Source of the DNA: Armillaria gallica
Lineage: Eukaryota > Basidiomycota > Agaricomycetes > Agaricales > Physalacriaceae
NCBI GenBank assembly: GCA_037576215.1
Contig: JBANDB010000011.1
Coordinates: forward strand, 1,798,001 to 1,862,000
Length of the DNA stretch: 64,000 nt
Direction of reading: 5' to 3'
The position numbers and the translations under genes are program-made. Of the stretch, positions 1 to 13,001 are shown in pieces. A model generated the notes under the pieces. That model had not been told where the DNA came from, searched no databases, and saw only the letters and a program-made list of their open reading frames with translations. Numbering within the stretch: the stretch's first letter is position 1; every line of letters begins with the position of its first letter.

Positions 1-1392
1 ACCAATGCTTCGGTCTTTCCTACTTGTTCAAGTTGTCTGCTGCTCAACCTCACCGTGTACATCGGGTTTAAACTCCAAAATGCAGAACTTTTATTCAATT
101 CGTCGACGCTAAATGCACAGACAAGTACAAAGTAAGGAAAAGAATATCTGCTCTTCTTTACTCGATTCTCATGCTCACCTCCGGTCCCAAAATCTCCGGT
201 TCACAGGAAACAATAGATTCCAGCGGCAGTCTCACCCGTGTCGGTTTTCAAATTCACGGGAAGTCGAGCCCTTCCTCGGAGCTACGTAAAGATCGAATAA
301 GGAACCCCATGAATCGCACATCTATCGTTGCGGATGTATCGGGGTGCTGATGTTTTGAGAGAACATCTAGAACCAGGGGGCAAATGCATAGCACGAACAA
401 GAAAAATCACAAAGACATTTGACACCAATCATGGGGTGAGATCTTGAAATCAAGTAACAGCGCAGTCACTGAGGAGTCATTCAATGCAAGGATCAAGAAA
501 GCTTACCCACGGGAAGACGCGGACCGACTACGTTTGAGTACGACGGCTATACCTCTGAGTTTGTTACGGATCCGGCATATTGTTCCACATCCTAATTTAT
601 CATGCAACGATGTTTTGGTCCTTGTTCTTACATGTCTGTTCCGCGACGGGAACCATCTCGGCCATATATACTTCTCTCATGGGGTTCAAAAGGAACGCCA
701 GACGATCTAATGGCGTTCCGCCATGAACAGATGACAAAACATCCGATGGACCAGCCTAGCAAGATCAATAACACCACTGCATGCTGCATGAACGCGGAAG
801 CTCCCTGACCGTGGATGAGGATGTGAGGATAAGGCGAGGACAATGTGTCCATTGCCGCAGTGACTAGTGCCGGACATACTTTAGTGAATTAATGAACACT
901 CAGTTGTCCCCGAGCCTCTTGCGCTGGCCTGATATTAAGTATGGGCATACGAAACACCCGCGCGATTTCCTTTGAGAGATTCGTAACAGCATAGATTGCT
1001 TATGGTGGAAGCCTGGATGGCCAGCAATTGCGTTTCTTCCTTTGATAAATTATTGGTATGTACTCCATCGGAATCACCTGATTTGGATGGAACGCTTTTT
1101 ATGGCCTTTGAGGACGATGGGACTTTAGGCGTACAAGTGTAGGTAGGCCGGTACCGTCCACAGTATGTAATATGGTATTCGCACATACGATACCGAATTT
1201 AACAAATCGAATTTGAGAGTTGGGTATGTCTCCCCCGATGGGTCTTCATGAACTTCTTTGGAAATTCAGCGACTAGTAGATTTGGCACCGAACCTCTTAC
1301 TATGTGGAAATTCTTCATTGTGAGGCGCTACACAGTGCAAAATTCAGATGCAAAATTAATAAGCTTATCACCTAAAGGGAGATTGAAAAACA
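1..1392. other. no gene recognised
   Basis: Only short overlapping reading frames occur on both strands, none with a recognisable domain or a convincing exon chain. No repeat or RNA gene was seen here. Confidence 0.4.
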
Positions 1393-1484
1393 TGGACGTT
1401 CAGGGGATTGAACCCTGGACCTCATACAATTAGATAAGCGAAATGCTGTGCAAAGCATGCGCGCTACCACTGCGCTAAACGCCC
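1393..1484 (-). tRNA. tRNA-Ala (anticodon UGC) with a 20-nt intron
   Basis: Read on the minus strand, the sequence folds into a full cloverleaf. The 7-bp acceptor stem (GGGCGTT with AACGTCC, one G-U pair) is followed by a D arm with a 7-nt loop, an anticodon stem CATGC/GTATG, a 5-nt variable loop and a T arm with TTCAATC in the loop. The anticodon TGC lies at 1450-1452. The mature form is 72 nt, and a 20-nt insert at 1429-1448 sits directly after A37, the canonical position of nuclear tRNA introns. The discriminator base is A, as usual for tRNA-Ala. CCA is not encoded, as expected for a nuclear gene. The D and T arms supply the internal A and B boxes for RNA polymerase III. The gene diverges from the NOP12-like gene starting 97 bp away. 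Confidence 0.93.
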
Positions 1485-1580
1485 ATAGCCGTATTTGGAT
1501 ATTGCCATAATAAGAGGTGCCAAAACTGTCACATCCGCCATACTCGGCTGCCGGCACCAACTTGTCTTCATATTTTTACC

Positions 1581-3430
1581 ATGACGCTGGATTCTTTACT
1601 TCTCTCTTCTGGCGGCAAGCTTATTGATACGGAACTCGACGCCCTATTTCAATCAAATGTAAGTGATCTTCTCTGACTGCAGCATCTCTCTTTATACCGT
1701 AGCAGGCTACCAAACCCCCACTTGTATCTGGGCCACCGAAAAGTAATGTCACCGAGGTCACCTCGAAGAAACGTAAACACGAACAGGAATCTACTAGTTC
1801 CACCAAGCGACTGAAATCTACTTCATTCGAGTCCGCGAAGCAAGGCAAAGCGCCTAAAAAAAACCAAAAGACTCTGAAGCATACAGCAGAGGTCGCCATC
1901 GACAACGACGAGAACGACGACGAACTGGAGGATACCTACGCGAAGTCGAAAGAGATTCCAATTGAGAAGAATGGCGAATCCGAGTCAGACGAAGATCCCT
2001 CGAAACTTGTCCACGAATCAATAGCTCAGAACGCTCTTTCTGCTGGTCGCGCCAGTCAGAAGCGTAAATTCGTTCCTTCTGATGAGACACAGGACCAACG
2101 GGATTTACGCACGATCTTCGTTGGAAATCTATCTATCGAAGTTGCTCAAAAAAAGGTGCGTTGCATGCCTTCTCTTGATGCCGACTCATTCTCATCGTCA
2201 CGCGCAGTCTGCACTTAAACAGCTACATCGACATATTACTGGTCTGGTTCCCAGTGCAAAAATTGAATCCACTCGTTTTCGTTCCATCGCTTTTCAGACT
2301 CCCACGTCCAAACTTCCTGAGGATGATGTCTCCGAGAAAAAGACAAAGACACAGGGGAAGGCAAAGAAAGGCAGAGAGCACGGAAAGGATCGTGCTTCGT
2401 CATGGAGAGACAACAACGAAGACGACTCCACAAAAAGTGATGAAAAGAAATTCCTTACACCGAGCCAAAAGAAACGTATCGCTTTCATCAATCATGATTT
2501 CCACTCCTCTGCCGACCTCACCAATGCTTACATCGTTTTCGCTCACCCGGTTCCGCCAGAAAACAGATCTTCCAATCTCCCCCCTTTACCTCCTTCGCTC
2601 GACCCATACGAAGCGGCGCGCTTAGCAGCCGACGTATGCAACGGCTCGACCTTCATGGATCGTGTCCTTCGCGTGGATCTCGTTGGCGGAACACGCTCTC
2701 CAGACCGTGGCGACTCGGTCGATGGCGATCCCAAGTCGTCAGTTTTTGTCGGTAATCTGGATTTCGGAAGCAAAGAGGAAGATCTCCGGGTGTTTTTCGA
2801 AACGCTTGTCACAGGAGAGCGTGGACCGCCAGCTGACAATGACGAGCAGGATGGAGATGTGAAGAAATTGCCAATGTGGGTGACCAGGGTTCGAATTGTT
2901 CGAGACAAGGAATCTCAGCTTGGGAAAGGGTTTGCGTACGTTCAATTTGCCGTGGGTGTTTTTCATCATTCATTTGCTCAGATAACTTACCGACCCTCCA
3001 GGACCGACAATGTGTTGATGAGGTTCTGGCGTTGGAAGAAGCAAAGCTCAAATTCGCCAAACGCAAGTTGCGTGTACAACGCTGCAAAACGCTTCCAGGA
3101 GGACGTCGTACCACTAGTTCGGGAACCAAGAACTTAGTCCAGCCGTCAATACCCGCTGGTGACCCTTCATTAGGCGACAGACTCGTTCATCTCACCAAGG
3201 AGGCTCGTAAACACGTCAAGTCTACTGATGCCGACCGAGTGGCACGACGCCTGGCAAAGAAGAAGGCAAGACTAACTTTGGGTAAGGAGGGAGTGAAAAT
3301 GCAAGGGAAAGAGCGTGATAGGGCGCGAAAGAAACCATCGTCAGCTTCATCGCGCAAAACAAACACTTCAAAATCAACACGGGTGAGGAGCGATAAGAGT
3401 GTTGCTAAGAAGAATATGAAGAAGCAATAA
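1581..3430 (+). CDS. NOP12: Nop12/RBM34-type nucleolar RNA-binding protein
   Basis: This predicted nucleolar RRM protein would act in pre-60S ribosome assembly (5.8S rRNA processing in yeast Nop12). Four exons join in frame: 1581-1658, 1706-2155, 2208-2951 and 3002-3430, giving about 566 residues. The introns are 47-52 nt with GT-AG ends. The first RRM starts with IFVGNL (about residue 160) and is split by intron 2; it contains a long charged KKGRE-type insert, as is usual in this family, and then AYIVF. The second RRM has SVFVGNLDF and GKGFAYVQF as RNP2 and RNP1. N- and C-terminal regions are rich in Lys, Glu and Ser, and the C-terminus is very basic (KKKAR, RARKK), fitting nucleolar targeting. 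The start was chosen because it is the first ATG that joins by splicing to the conserved frame. Function is inferred from domain order and family likeness. Confidence 0.88.
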
Positions 3431-4574
3431 GGTATATGTTAGGTGTGTTATTTCTTACCCCTGTTTCTTCTACTCTGATCTGACGACACCGTGATAGATA
3501 CTCATTACAGCATTTAATGCATTCTCGTTGTTACCGTGCGCCCACCGGCTTAGGATTCCCGCACTCAAATCATTGGATTTAGCGGCGTCAAGATCATCTT
3601 TTGTTTTTCCCAGCGCCCTTCAAAGTGTGCGGGGTCAGAGTGGGTGCCTTGTCATCAGCTTACGGCTAAAACATGTAGATATTTGGTGAGGCACTGTATT
3701 CAGTCATCTTTTCACACCTGAATACCCATAGTTAATCCGTGTCTCAGAGTCAGAGCGCTCCAGTTGGAAAAATTTGGCACGCAAACGCGAGTCATGACTG
3801 ACTATAACCGCAAAGCGTAATGCCGAGATATATTTTCCACCATTTCGTGAGCCGCTCGGGCACTCTAACATACCTTTCGTAACGCGGATACAGTGCGGTG
3901 ATACACGCCACGTGGCATGCGGTCCTGCATTTTCTCAACTTAAGATTGTACTCATCATCCAGGCCTCGGATATGTTATCGACTCCAGAAGTCAATTATTC
4001 CGGGTCAGAAGGAGGAGAATCTGTGACTTTCCCCGATAACCCCTTGCTTCTATTCATTTTCGTTCGTCAGTTGTCTGCTCTTCATTGGTATGGTGTGCGT
4101 AGAGGTCCCACGAGCCGGGGGGAGGCGTTTCTTTGCCCCCGGTCCACGCATCATCTCGCATCATACCAGAACTGTGAATCTAGTTGGTATACTTGGGTCG
4201 CTGCGAGTCAGATCCGTTTGACGCATCGGCTTCCCAACTTGTAAATTTGCGGTGACGATGACTCACGTATATACTGCAGTATTCAAGACTCGGAAACTAA
4301 GCGCTCCAGCTCTCGCTGCTTAATGACCGACGCCCCGAAGACTTTATGACACGCGGATTCATTACCATCGAGGACGTCACCGAAAGTTTCTCGAATTCGA
4401 TTAGTGTGAAATGCATTTAATACATTGTTTCCGAACCCTGATGTCACGGCCCTTGGTAAGGCATATATAGCTTCTTCCATAAGCAGGGGATTCTTGCAAC
4501 TTGTGGTCGGTCGCCAGCACTCCGTTCCCCTATCCTTCCCTCCGATACTGTCCCATCCTCCCCTCCATCTCAGC
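3431..4574. other. intergenic, no gene recognised
   Basis: The longest frame (3912-4244, plus) has no recognisable domain and no supporting splice pattern. The final 300 bases before 4575 presumably hold the promoter of the DUF6534 gene, with a TATA-like 'gcatatata' near 4460. Confidence 0.4.
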
Positions 4575-6435
4575 ATGTCTAGTCCTATCCGTGTCGATTC
4601 CACCCTTGGGGCAGCATTAATCGGGTTCGGTGTGTCTTGTGCAATAATCGGGGCGCTGTGTGTACAGGCTTTTTCGTATTTTCGGCGGTATCCGTCCGAT
4701 TTACCTGCTTATAAACTTCTGGTGCGACGACATCCCTTTTCCGAAGTTGCAACCAGTTAATTTTGCTCGTGGACAGGTGGCAGCAATTTGGTATGCAGGT
4801 GATTTTCGCGATGACCCGCCGATCCGTTGATTCCCCGGGTGTAGGGTTTTAGAAATGATTGACCAGGCGTTTATTGGGCATTGCGTGTATTATTATACGA
4901 TATCGTGTGTGGCAAAGCTTGTATCGTAACGCTCGACTGACAGAGAGGTTTACTAGAAATTATATGTCGCCGCAAGTTATGTTGTTTGGGGACGTGATAT
5001 GGACGCTCATTGTAAGCAATGCCCTTCATCTAGCATTGATGACTCACAAAGACTGCTCAACAGCTTCAATTAGTTTTGGGTGTACGTACCTGTCAATCTT
5101 CATCGGTCTCGCAAAGTATTTATGTCCTTTCACTAGGCCTTAGTGGGCACTATTGTTAAAACGTACGACATGTGCATCCAATCTTTCCTTGGTTACTGAA
5201 TCCTTCTTCAGATGCTTTGCCATGCGTGTATGGCGATGTAAGAATCTTTAGTCCTGTTCCTTCGGGATGCACCTAAACGAGACCCAGTCAGCGGACATAA
5301 TCTTCCCATTACATGCTTAATTGTAAGTCATCATTGTTTAAGATATCTATAGTCGCTTAACATTCATTTCTCGATACAGCTCTTCTTGACATATGGACAA
5401 CTCGGTACGCTTTAGAAGGATTCCCCCCGTGCCCATTCTGACCGCCGAGTTCCGAGCAGGGCTCGCCATAGGTACCTCCAATTTCGGACCCGTTGAAAGA
5501 GACTACTGCTGACCACCTGATAACGAAAGCATATGCCGTACGAGCGTAAGATGTCGTTCTTTTCACAGAACCATCCTAGTTCTGACATGTGATCTTGATA
5601 AGTTTTCAGCTGAACAAACTGGCGTACATATCGAACTTGAAGGTTAGCGCTCGTCAGTTCCGAATGCCGTAGCGATTCTAATTCTGGTCACAGACTTTGG
5701 CTTCGCTTTCGCTGGGCGCTGGGGCCCTGACTGATATCATCATTGCACTTTCCTTATCCTTGTTCTTGCGGAGGCTAAGAACGGGTTACAAGAGGTGAGC
5801 CATTCTACGTCCTGAGCTGACAGAATACTCATACTGAGTCGATGATCAGTTCGGACTCTGTTGTCAACAGACTCACGGTTTATGCCATCAACACGGGCGT
5901 TCTGACAAGGTTGGTGGGAGAAAGTCGTGTGCCATAGGCTGATCCGAACCTATTTATAGTACCATCAGCATTACAACCTTAGTATTGGTGAGTCCAGGGA
6001 ATAGAAATCAGCGAAACACGTCCTGACCGTATGGACAGTACGATCTGTATCCTACGAACTTCCTGTTTATGGCCTTCTATTTCGTTTTGAGCAAACGTGG
6101 GCTATCTTTCGCTTGACCGCTTTTGTGCTAACCTTTGTTTCTATTCCAGTATACGCTGTTTCGTTCATGTGTACCTTAAACACTCGACATATCGTGAGAG
6201 GACGTGGAACAGACAGAGAAATTGGAACTGCAAGTCCTACCGCACATCTCTTCGGCAACGCGTTCTACATGGTTCATCCTCAGACGCAAACACAAAAGGT
6301 TCTTCTAATCTAACTTTTTCGCATGTGTTTAATCGATACGGTGTGCAGACTCAATTGACCATCGGAATACATCAAGAAGTTTCCGTAATGTCAGATGCCG
6401 ACGAACCACTGAGCACTCAAGACCAAGAGGTATAA
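4575..6435 (+). CDS. DUF6534-family seven-helix membrane protein, upstream tandem copy
   Basis: This is an integral membrane protein of the basidiomycete DUF6534 family; its molecular function is unknown. It opens with the typical STLGAALIGFGVSC helix and the segment FSYFRRYPSD, and later shows FIGHCVYYYTIS, SLSLGAGALTDIIIALSL, LRRLRTGYK, YAINTGVLTS and LNTRHIVRGRGT in family order. About 17 introns of roughly 50 nt have to be removed to join these pieces. I traced nearly all junctions in frame, including a 12-nt exon (5460-5471) and a 16-nt exon (5530-5545). The one unclear junction is near 4926-4956, where only a 31-nt intron restores the frame. The gene ends in a hydrophilic acidic tail at 6435. 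It is followed 800 bp downstream by a paralogue with the same exon plan. Confidence 0.82.
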
Positions 6436-7233
6436 CATCCGTTCCGCTATGGAAGCCAGTCTTTTAATTTGGAACTTGCAGTTGCCAATACCAATGCCTT
6501 CGCACCCGAGCCAGGGTCACATAACTGCAAACTAACTGGGATCTGCAAGCTCTTATCTTATCTTCAATGCAGCGACGGATCCTGAGCCCCATAAGCAGGA
6601 TGGAAGGGCATGCTTTAGAATGTAATATGTGTGTATTTTACAGACACCTTGTAGTTTTTCAGTGTAAAAATGCTATCTTTGTAGCTACCCCAGAAGCATC
6701 GGATGATATGATATATCCCATATGCATGCCATGTCCGGCATTCATACAAATGAGCTTTTCTTGTCTTTTCACATCATCCATTGCCAATGCGGGGCCGGCA
6801 TTAATCAGGCACCGTACTCAGGGCTCATCAACCGCGGAACGCTCAACACTCTTCAAATCTCACGGCAGGCTATTCTGGTTCACACACTGCCCCCAAGTAC
6901 ATGAATCCTACGTTGTGTCTTTTTCAATGGACCTGCGCCGAAAATCTTTTTCAGACATCAAGGTCAATGCTATGTTGGGCACAGGAACTCAATCGACATC
7001 AATCGGGATGCCAAGGGCCGGTACTTGATTTCATTTGGATCACTTGATTTTCCGTAGCAATCGAAGGACAGGGCAGAATATAACTATGGTCCACGAGTCT
7101 CCCTAGAGCGCATGTGCTGTAGCGCAGATTGCCAGGTTCGGATCGCTAGTCCTCCTACATAATTAGGCCTGGTTTCCGAAACGCCCCTTGCCCTCTCCCT
7201 TGCTTCTGTGGGTCGCCATTCCTCTCGCCTACC
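6436..7233. other. spacer between the two DUF6534 genes
   Basis: One plus-strand frame (6567-7028) is open but shows no domain and no resemblance to its neighbours. No repeat was seen. Confidence 0.4.
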
Positions 7234-9091
7234 ATGGCGTCGCTTCCGAAGGGTTTGAACATCAACAATACGTTAGGCGCGGTGCTCATAGGATTTGCGG
7301 TAGCTTGCTGTGTCTACGGAATCCTCGTCACCCAAGTCTTCAGATATTTCTCGAGATATCCCTTTGATAGACCTGTTTACAAAGGACTGGTACGCGTTTC
7401 TGGTGTTCTTCCATGCTTTCCCTCCGCTGAAATCAAGTTCTACAGGTTTTGCTCATTCTGTACGCGTCGTTCTTTCCGACAATTTAATCCGCCTCTTACT
7501 TATGCATATCCTTGTCCTCCTAGACTCCTTGAAACTGTCGATCAGATCTTTATAGGACACGTAGTGTATCACTACACTATCTCAAATTTTGCGAATGTGT
7601 CGGCTTTGATTCGGGGAACCGTGACTTGGTGCGTCGTCTGGTATTATCGATCGGTTCACTAGCTTACATCGTCTGGTACATAGGTCATTTATTGTGAGTG
7701 TTCGCAGTTGAAACCCCACCTTCAGTTCATTCATTCTTCTTGAAGCTGCAGCAAACTGTTGGGGTGAGTTGCATAAAATCATCGTTCCTTCACCTCCTAA
7801 TAGTCGAACTAGGCCGTCGTGGGGTGTATAGTAAAAACGTTTGTAGCACTTGTTCCGCATCCGTCGCATGCTGACATCCTGGTATAGATCCTTCGCGTTA
7901 CGAGTGTGGAGATGTGAGTGGCAGTCTCTCGGCCTAAAACCCCAAGGAGACTTACATTCCAACTACAGTCAGTGAACGCAACATATTTATCACCGGTATC
8001 ATCGTGAGTTTTATTGATTGATCCTTTTGGTTCCTTACGTATCTGATTGCCCCTTTTCCTAGTTATTATTAACGTATGGCCAGCTGGGTATGTCACCCCA
8101 AATATTCGCCGTTGCGTGGTAGCATACTGATTTATGTTGGTGTCTGTAAAGGCTTAGCCATAAGTGAGTACACCGTTTGCCTTCAAAAATGTATAATTTC
8201 TCACTCAGTGATTCAGCTTTCACCTTAAAAGCGTAAGCCGATACTTAACTCGTGATTAATCGGCGGCCGACACTCTTCTAGATTTGAATTGACTGGGGTC
8301 TTCGAGGTCGTCAATCTTCGTGTCGGTGATTTTTGTCCACACAATCATGCCTGTTCTCATGCACGGCCATAGGTTCTGGGATCTACCTCCCTGGGTGTTG
8401 GGGTTCTAACTGATTTGGTCACTGCCATATCGCTGTGCTATTTCCTGAACAAACTGAGAACGGGATACCATAAGTGTGTAACCTAGTTTCCGCAGTATCT
8501 CGTACTCACTGCTGCGTAGATCGGATTCGTTAGTCAATAGTCTTGTCCTGTATGCAATCAATACCGGCGCTTTGACTAGGTGAGCAGTATGCGGAGCATT
8601 CATACTCGACGGAGCTAATCCTAGTTCTAAAGCGCTGTCAGCCTATCGACGTTGATCCTTGTAAGTGCATCTACATGTTTAGTGCATCTCATATCTGATA
8701 TTTTCTTCAGTATAACATCATGCCCACCAATTTAGTTTTTGTCGCTTGTTTTTTCATCCTCAGCAAACGTGAGTGATGAAACCGTATTTTACATCACGCG
8801 CCTGACGAGTCTTCTAGTTTACGCCATATCCTTCATGGCAACGTGCGCATAGAGTTTATTGTCTTAGTTCGTTGTAACTTACCGGTGGTCGTGTGCAGGT
8901 TGAACACCCGACGTATCGTGAGAGGCAAAGGGACTGATAAGCAGGGAACGACCAGCAACAACACGAATATGTTCCATCTTGGTACGCGGATGCCAAGTAT
9001 GGCGCCCACAGACGTGGATCAGTGGGATAATAGTCCTGTCAGTCCTAGCTCTAAGGTATTTTTTATGCGCGCGCCGTTTTCGATGGCCTGA
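7234..9091 (+). CDS. DUF6534-family seven-helix membrane protein, downstream tandem copy
   Basis: This is a paralogue of the gene at 4575-6435 in the same orientation. Spliced pieces in order include NTLGAVLIGFAVAC, FRYFSRYPFDRP, FIGHVVYHYTIS, LIRGTVTW, LLLTYGQLGLAI, TSLGVGVLTDLV, LNKLRTGYHK, YAINTGALTS, FFILSKLYAIS and RRIVRGKGTDKQG. About 17 GT-AG introns are needed and every junction I tried keeps the frame. Exons of 12 nt (8152-8163) and 16 nt (8217-8232) match those of the upstream copy in size, phase and position. The protein would be roughly 320 residues with a polar Ser/Asp/Pro tail. The last exon either reads on to a stop at 9091 or is spliced near 9055, so the C-terminus is uncertain. 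Family assignment is from sequence pattern; function is not known. Confidence 0.84.
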
Positions 9092-12000
9092 TCCTTTCTA
9101 AAGGATCCGGATAATGAGTTCCCGTTCAGCTCTCATCACTATCCTCCAAAGTGAGGTTTTTGTTTTGTATGTTAATTCGTACGGTGCTCAATATTTCCCC
9201 TCCAGAGCCATCTATAGTGGCGCAGCCGTGTAATTTTGAGATATTTTGTATTTTGTGGTGAGGTTTGTAGATACAGTCGCCTATTTTTAGCAAAAAGTTG
9301 TACCATAGTACTAATTCAGAAAATTGTACCCTCGTTAGCTTTATGAGCGCAACCATCGCCATCGGCGCCGTGTGCCACAATCAGAGGAAATCGTCTGGGC
9401 AACGGCCTCCTGATAAGGCACAGAGGTATTCAATCTACGGAACCGACGCCGCAGGTGTGTACTAAAATTTATTCCGTTACCCGCGGCGGCAAGCATCCCG
9501 AACTACGCTGTAGATCTACCGTTAAGGTCCTCCCTGTGAGCTCTAGGCTCGAATCCGTTTGCCAGTACAAGGCACGTATCTGATAATCAAACCTTGGCCT
9601 CGTCTCGAATAATTTTTTAGACACAACGATGTCAACTTTAGTGACGTATAGTGCTGTATCGTGTTATACTGTACGGGTATATGGCTACGTACTCAAACAC
9701 CGCAACATACGCTCCAGTGACGAGCTCAATGTTTCGCTGAAGGTAGATCGAAGGAGCATGTGCGAGGGTACAAAATTAGGACTCACCCAAGGGTCAAAGC
9801 TCGCCTATCGGTATGAGAATCTGTGTGCTATAATCGGACATGGGGATGATGTGTTCTATGTATCATCTCATGGGAGGAGCACCAATTCACCATCATTGAA
9901 GGAATGGGCGCAATAGGGCGCAATTGGAAACCTGAAAGACTCTGATAGATGCACATCGGCGTCGTGTGTAACGGGGAACGGATGTTTTCCATTAGTTCTC
10001 AGTCTGCCTTCGATCACAAGAATCAGAAGCAGCTGGAACTGCCAGTCTGCGCGTCATAGGTCAGTGCTGGAAATTTTCTCTTAATTGGTATGGCCGCGGC
10101 ATGGCTGGGCAGAAGTTACCGCAATTACGACTGTTATTCATGACGACCGTAACAGTTATTCGTTCCTCCTGGATATCTGATGTCAGCACCTTGCAGAAGT
10201 TGGATCCGGTCTTCCTACGTTCAAGTTGTCTCTAGTCTCGGCAAATCACCACAATTTATTGGGGTAGCAGATATGGGATTCGTCGCCTGCATTTTAGATA
10301 TATTCTTACCCGAACACCAATCTCCACCTCCATCATGATTCATGATCTGGGAACATAGCAGATCTCAGGTTCGCTGTTCTAGCCCTTGAAATAATAATGA
10401 TGGATCCTCGCCAACGCGACCCTTTAGCTACTTAGTGCCAGTTAATCCACATTGACTCGTCTAGCCGATGCAAGAAGCGTTCTTGTCGAACCGCCCTCCA
10501 GTCCTAGTCCGAGGTTCTCGGGGTGTCGGTTCACCTGAGTACAGCGATCTCAATGTTCCAGCACAGTGGGCAATGATTGAAAATCCAGATCCGAGGAAGA
10601 TAGGTCCGGAGCATAGTGGCGGCGTCTTTGACTGACAGTTTGTCCTGATATTTATTGAGCACATTTACCGACCCTGTAATATAGTCCTGCTTTTCCCGCC
10701 CATGAACTTCCCTTCACATTATCAATGTCATCCCCCGACTCGCCTTGAAAAGGGCCGTGATCACTAAAATGCCGGTTTCTGCGAAGTCCGTGACGTCGCG
10801 TTGTAGTGGACCTAATGCGTATCGTACGTACCATCCCCTCGGGGTTTCCATCTTTTCTACTTGAGTTCGCATGGGCGATGTTTTGTCAGAAGAGCATGGA
10901 TCAACGAAGGGGTAGACAAGACTGCTTTTCGGTTCAGAATCAGTCGCTGGACGGGGATCATACCGATCAGAACTCAGGAGGCAGGATTTCGTTTCCCCCA
11001 GGGTGGACATATACCCAGGGGATTTCATTGATTCTTTCACGTAACTCTTATTGAGTTAAGGTCCATGGACCTATGCGCAGATGTAGATGGGTCTTTCAGC
11101 AGTTCCGCAGTTCCTTGTACTTAGACGCAAAGGGGTTCAACAGACTGGCGAAATGAAATCAGATAGGTGCCTCATGAAAGCGGCATGGATTGCTTCGACA
11201 ATATACCTGAAGTGTTTGCGACCAATCATGACAAAGAAAAGAATGTTCTGGATCTATATCCACAGGAGCTCCATGGAGGCCCAACCTAGCGAAGAGAACC
11301 CTTCCATACCATGACATACCATGCGACGACGAACTTCGGTCAGAGTCTGAAAATTATGAAGAGTCCTCAGTGATGAAGATGAAACCATTGGACAGAGACA
11401 TGCAGGGTCATCAAACCAAGCGAAGAGAACCCAGGTCCGCGTTGAGAGGGTCCACGGTGCGTGGCGCAGTGGAGTACGCACATGTGAAGCTCTGCTGCAA
11501 AATGTATCCTTTGGCTTGAAGGTTGGAACGTTCGGTCCATAGGCCTAAAAAGAGCGGTAAATTGCTACCATGCGGAGAGCCTGAGACAGGAGTTTCCCAG
11601 TGCGATGTCAACGGAGAGCCCATCGGTCAGTTCGACGACGTGTGCACGGCGAGTGCATCCCAGGGCATTTAGATGCCCTTGAGATATACCCGGTACCAGA
11701 GGGAGACCGCGAGGGGCCGTGATATGACTCATATAAAGGTCATTATGTACACTATTATCAAGGTGTTCCTAATACCAGAAAATGCCAAAGGTCAGCCAAT
11801 AAGAGTAATTCGTTCGGACCACAGCTTCCCAGAATATTAATGGAGTATTGTATCGTCGATATCGATAAGTCTCCATTTTCGCGCGCCACTAAGAAGCGAG
11901 AGAGAGCACAAGAGTGCGATTCCCTGGACATAAGCCGAAAATTAAGGAGATCAAATTCAGATAAGAAGGAAAACAGGACGTGGGTCCCGAAAAAGATTCG

Positions 12001-12134
12001 CGAAAACAGAGGAAGCAGTGGAGCAGTGGAGATAGACATGTAGAAAATATTCGCAAGTGATAGGCGGATGAAGAGCAGGAATGGCGCTGGGCCTTGATTG
12101 GGATAGTGGAGTTACAATTCGGAGTTTGAATAAC
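9092..12134. other. 3-kb stretch with no recognisable gene
   Basis: Several open frames exist, but none shows a domain or a convincing exon chain. Examples are 9629-9916 plus, a 56-codon frame starting at 10468 plus, and 10714-11040 minus. The texture (short frames broken by stops) suggests either decayed coding DNA or spacer. Confidence 0.4.
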
Positions 12135-13001
12135 ATGGACCTGGTAAGCCAACTAAATGAGCTACTCACCGCTCTTCGAATTCCAATACCCATCCAGTCC
12201 CCTACAGATCTCACTCCTTCACTTCTCTTTGCAATCCTGGAATGTTTTCTATCCTTACGGCTCCCGCTTTCTCCCAGTATACGCCAGGCAGCTGTGTCGA
12301 AATCTTCTGCTCGCCGTGATGCCAGAGTGCAGTGCATGAAGATCTTTCTAGGCGTTCTGGAGACCGATATTCTCAAGAACGACGACATGGGTCTGAGCGG
12401 TGTCGACCCGAGGAAACTGGCGGCTGGAGAGTATGCTGAGGTCACGCTCGTCGCGGAGGCCCTTTGCTGGGTTGGACAGCAAGCGGGACTCATACGGGCA
12501 AAGAGAGACGCGCATAGCCCGTCGACGATGACGCGTACAAGCTCTCTTCTCCCAACGGACGCGTCTGTCACAGAGTCCAATACGAGTATCGGTAACATGA
12601 CTGCCACACCGGAACTCTCATCGTGTACGCCTCCGAGATGTATTCATGAGGTGCCCTCACCTTTGGCGTTTTCCTTGCCTCTATCTAACGAGGAGAAAGA
12701 CTGGGAGACATTGGTGAGGGTTCCGGCGAGATATACCGATACGATTGATCCTGTGGACCAGGACTGGGAAGTCGAATCATTTGAGTCTAGTAGGACACAC
12801 TGGAGTAGGCAATCACACTCAAGCAGTAACCAGAGCGTGAGATTTCCTTGCTATCGTCGCGTTATTTGTATTGACAGCCTTTTGTAGGCACTTTACGACT
12901 CCGACTACGGTGACGAACATCTGCGTACCGTGTCTCTACTGAAAGAGCGTGCTAGACTTTTGACTGAAATTGCCAGAGTGCAGAGGAAGGGCACAGCATA
13001 G
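12135..13001 (+). CDS. hypothetical protein with DUF5745-like N-terminus
   Basis: Two exons (12135-12836 and 12888-13001) joined by a 51-nt GT-AG intron give 271 residues. The N-terminal 130 residues (LNELLTALRIPIP, SPTDLTPSLLFAILECFL, LPLSPSIR, MKIFLGVLETDIL, EALCWVG) resemble the DUF5745 domain of fungi and animals, which has a calponin-homology-like helical fold. The middle is a Ser/Thr-rich linker. The second exon forms a C-terminal amphipathic helix (LLKERARLLTEIARVQRK). The ATG at 12135 begins directly before the conserved helix; an in-frame upstream ATG at 12081 would only add residues with no family likeness. No function can be assigned from the sequence. Confidence 0.72.

Noticed and set aside
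10940..11035. Plus-strand phrase FVSPRVDIYPGD, similar to the start of the small heat-shock protein (Hsp20) domain
   Set aside because: No other part of the alpha-crystallin domain follows in any frame, and stops flank it on both sides; a 12-residue likeness is not enough.
11270..11435. The string agcgaagagaaccc occurs twice (about 11289 and 11418)
   Set aside because: Only 14 bases are shared and the flanks differ; it looks like chance.
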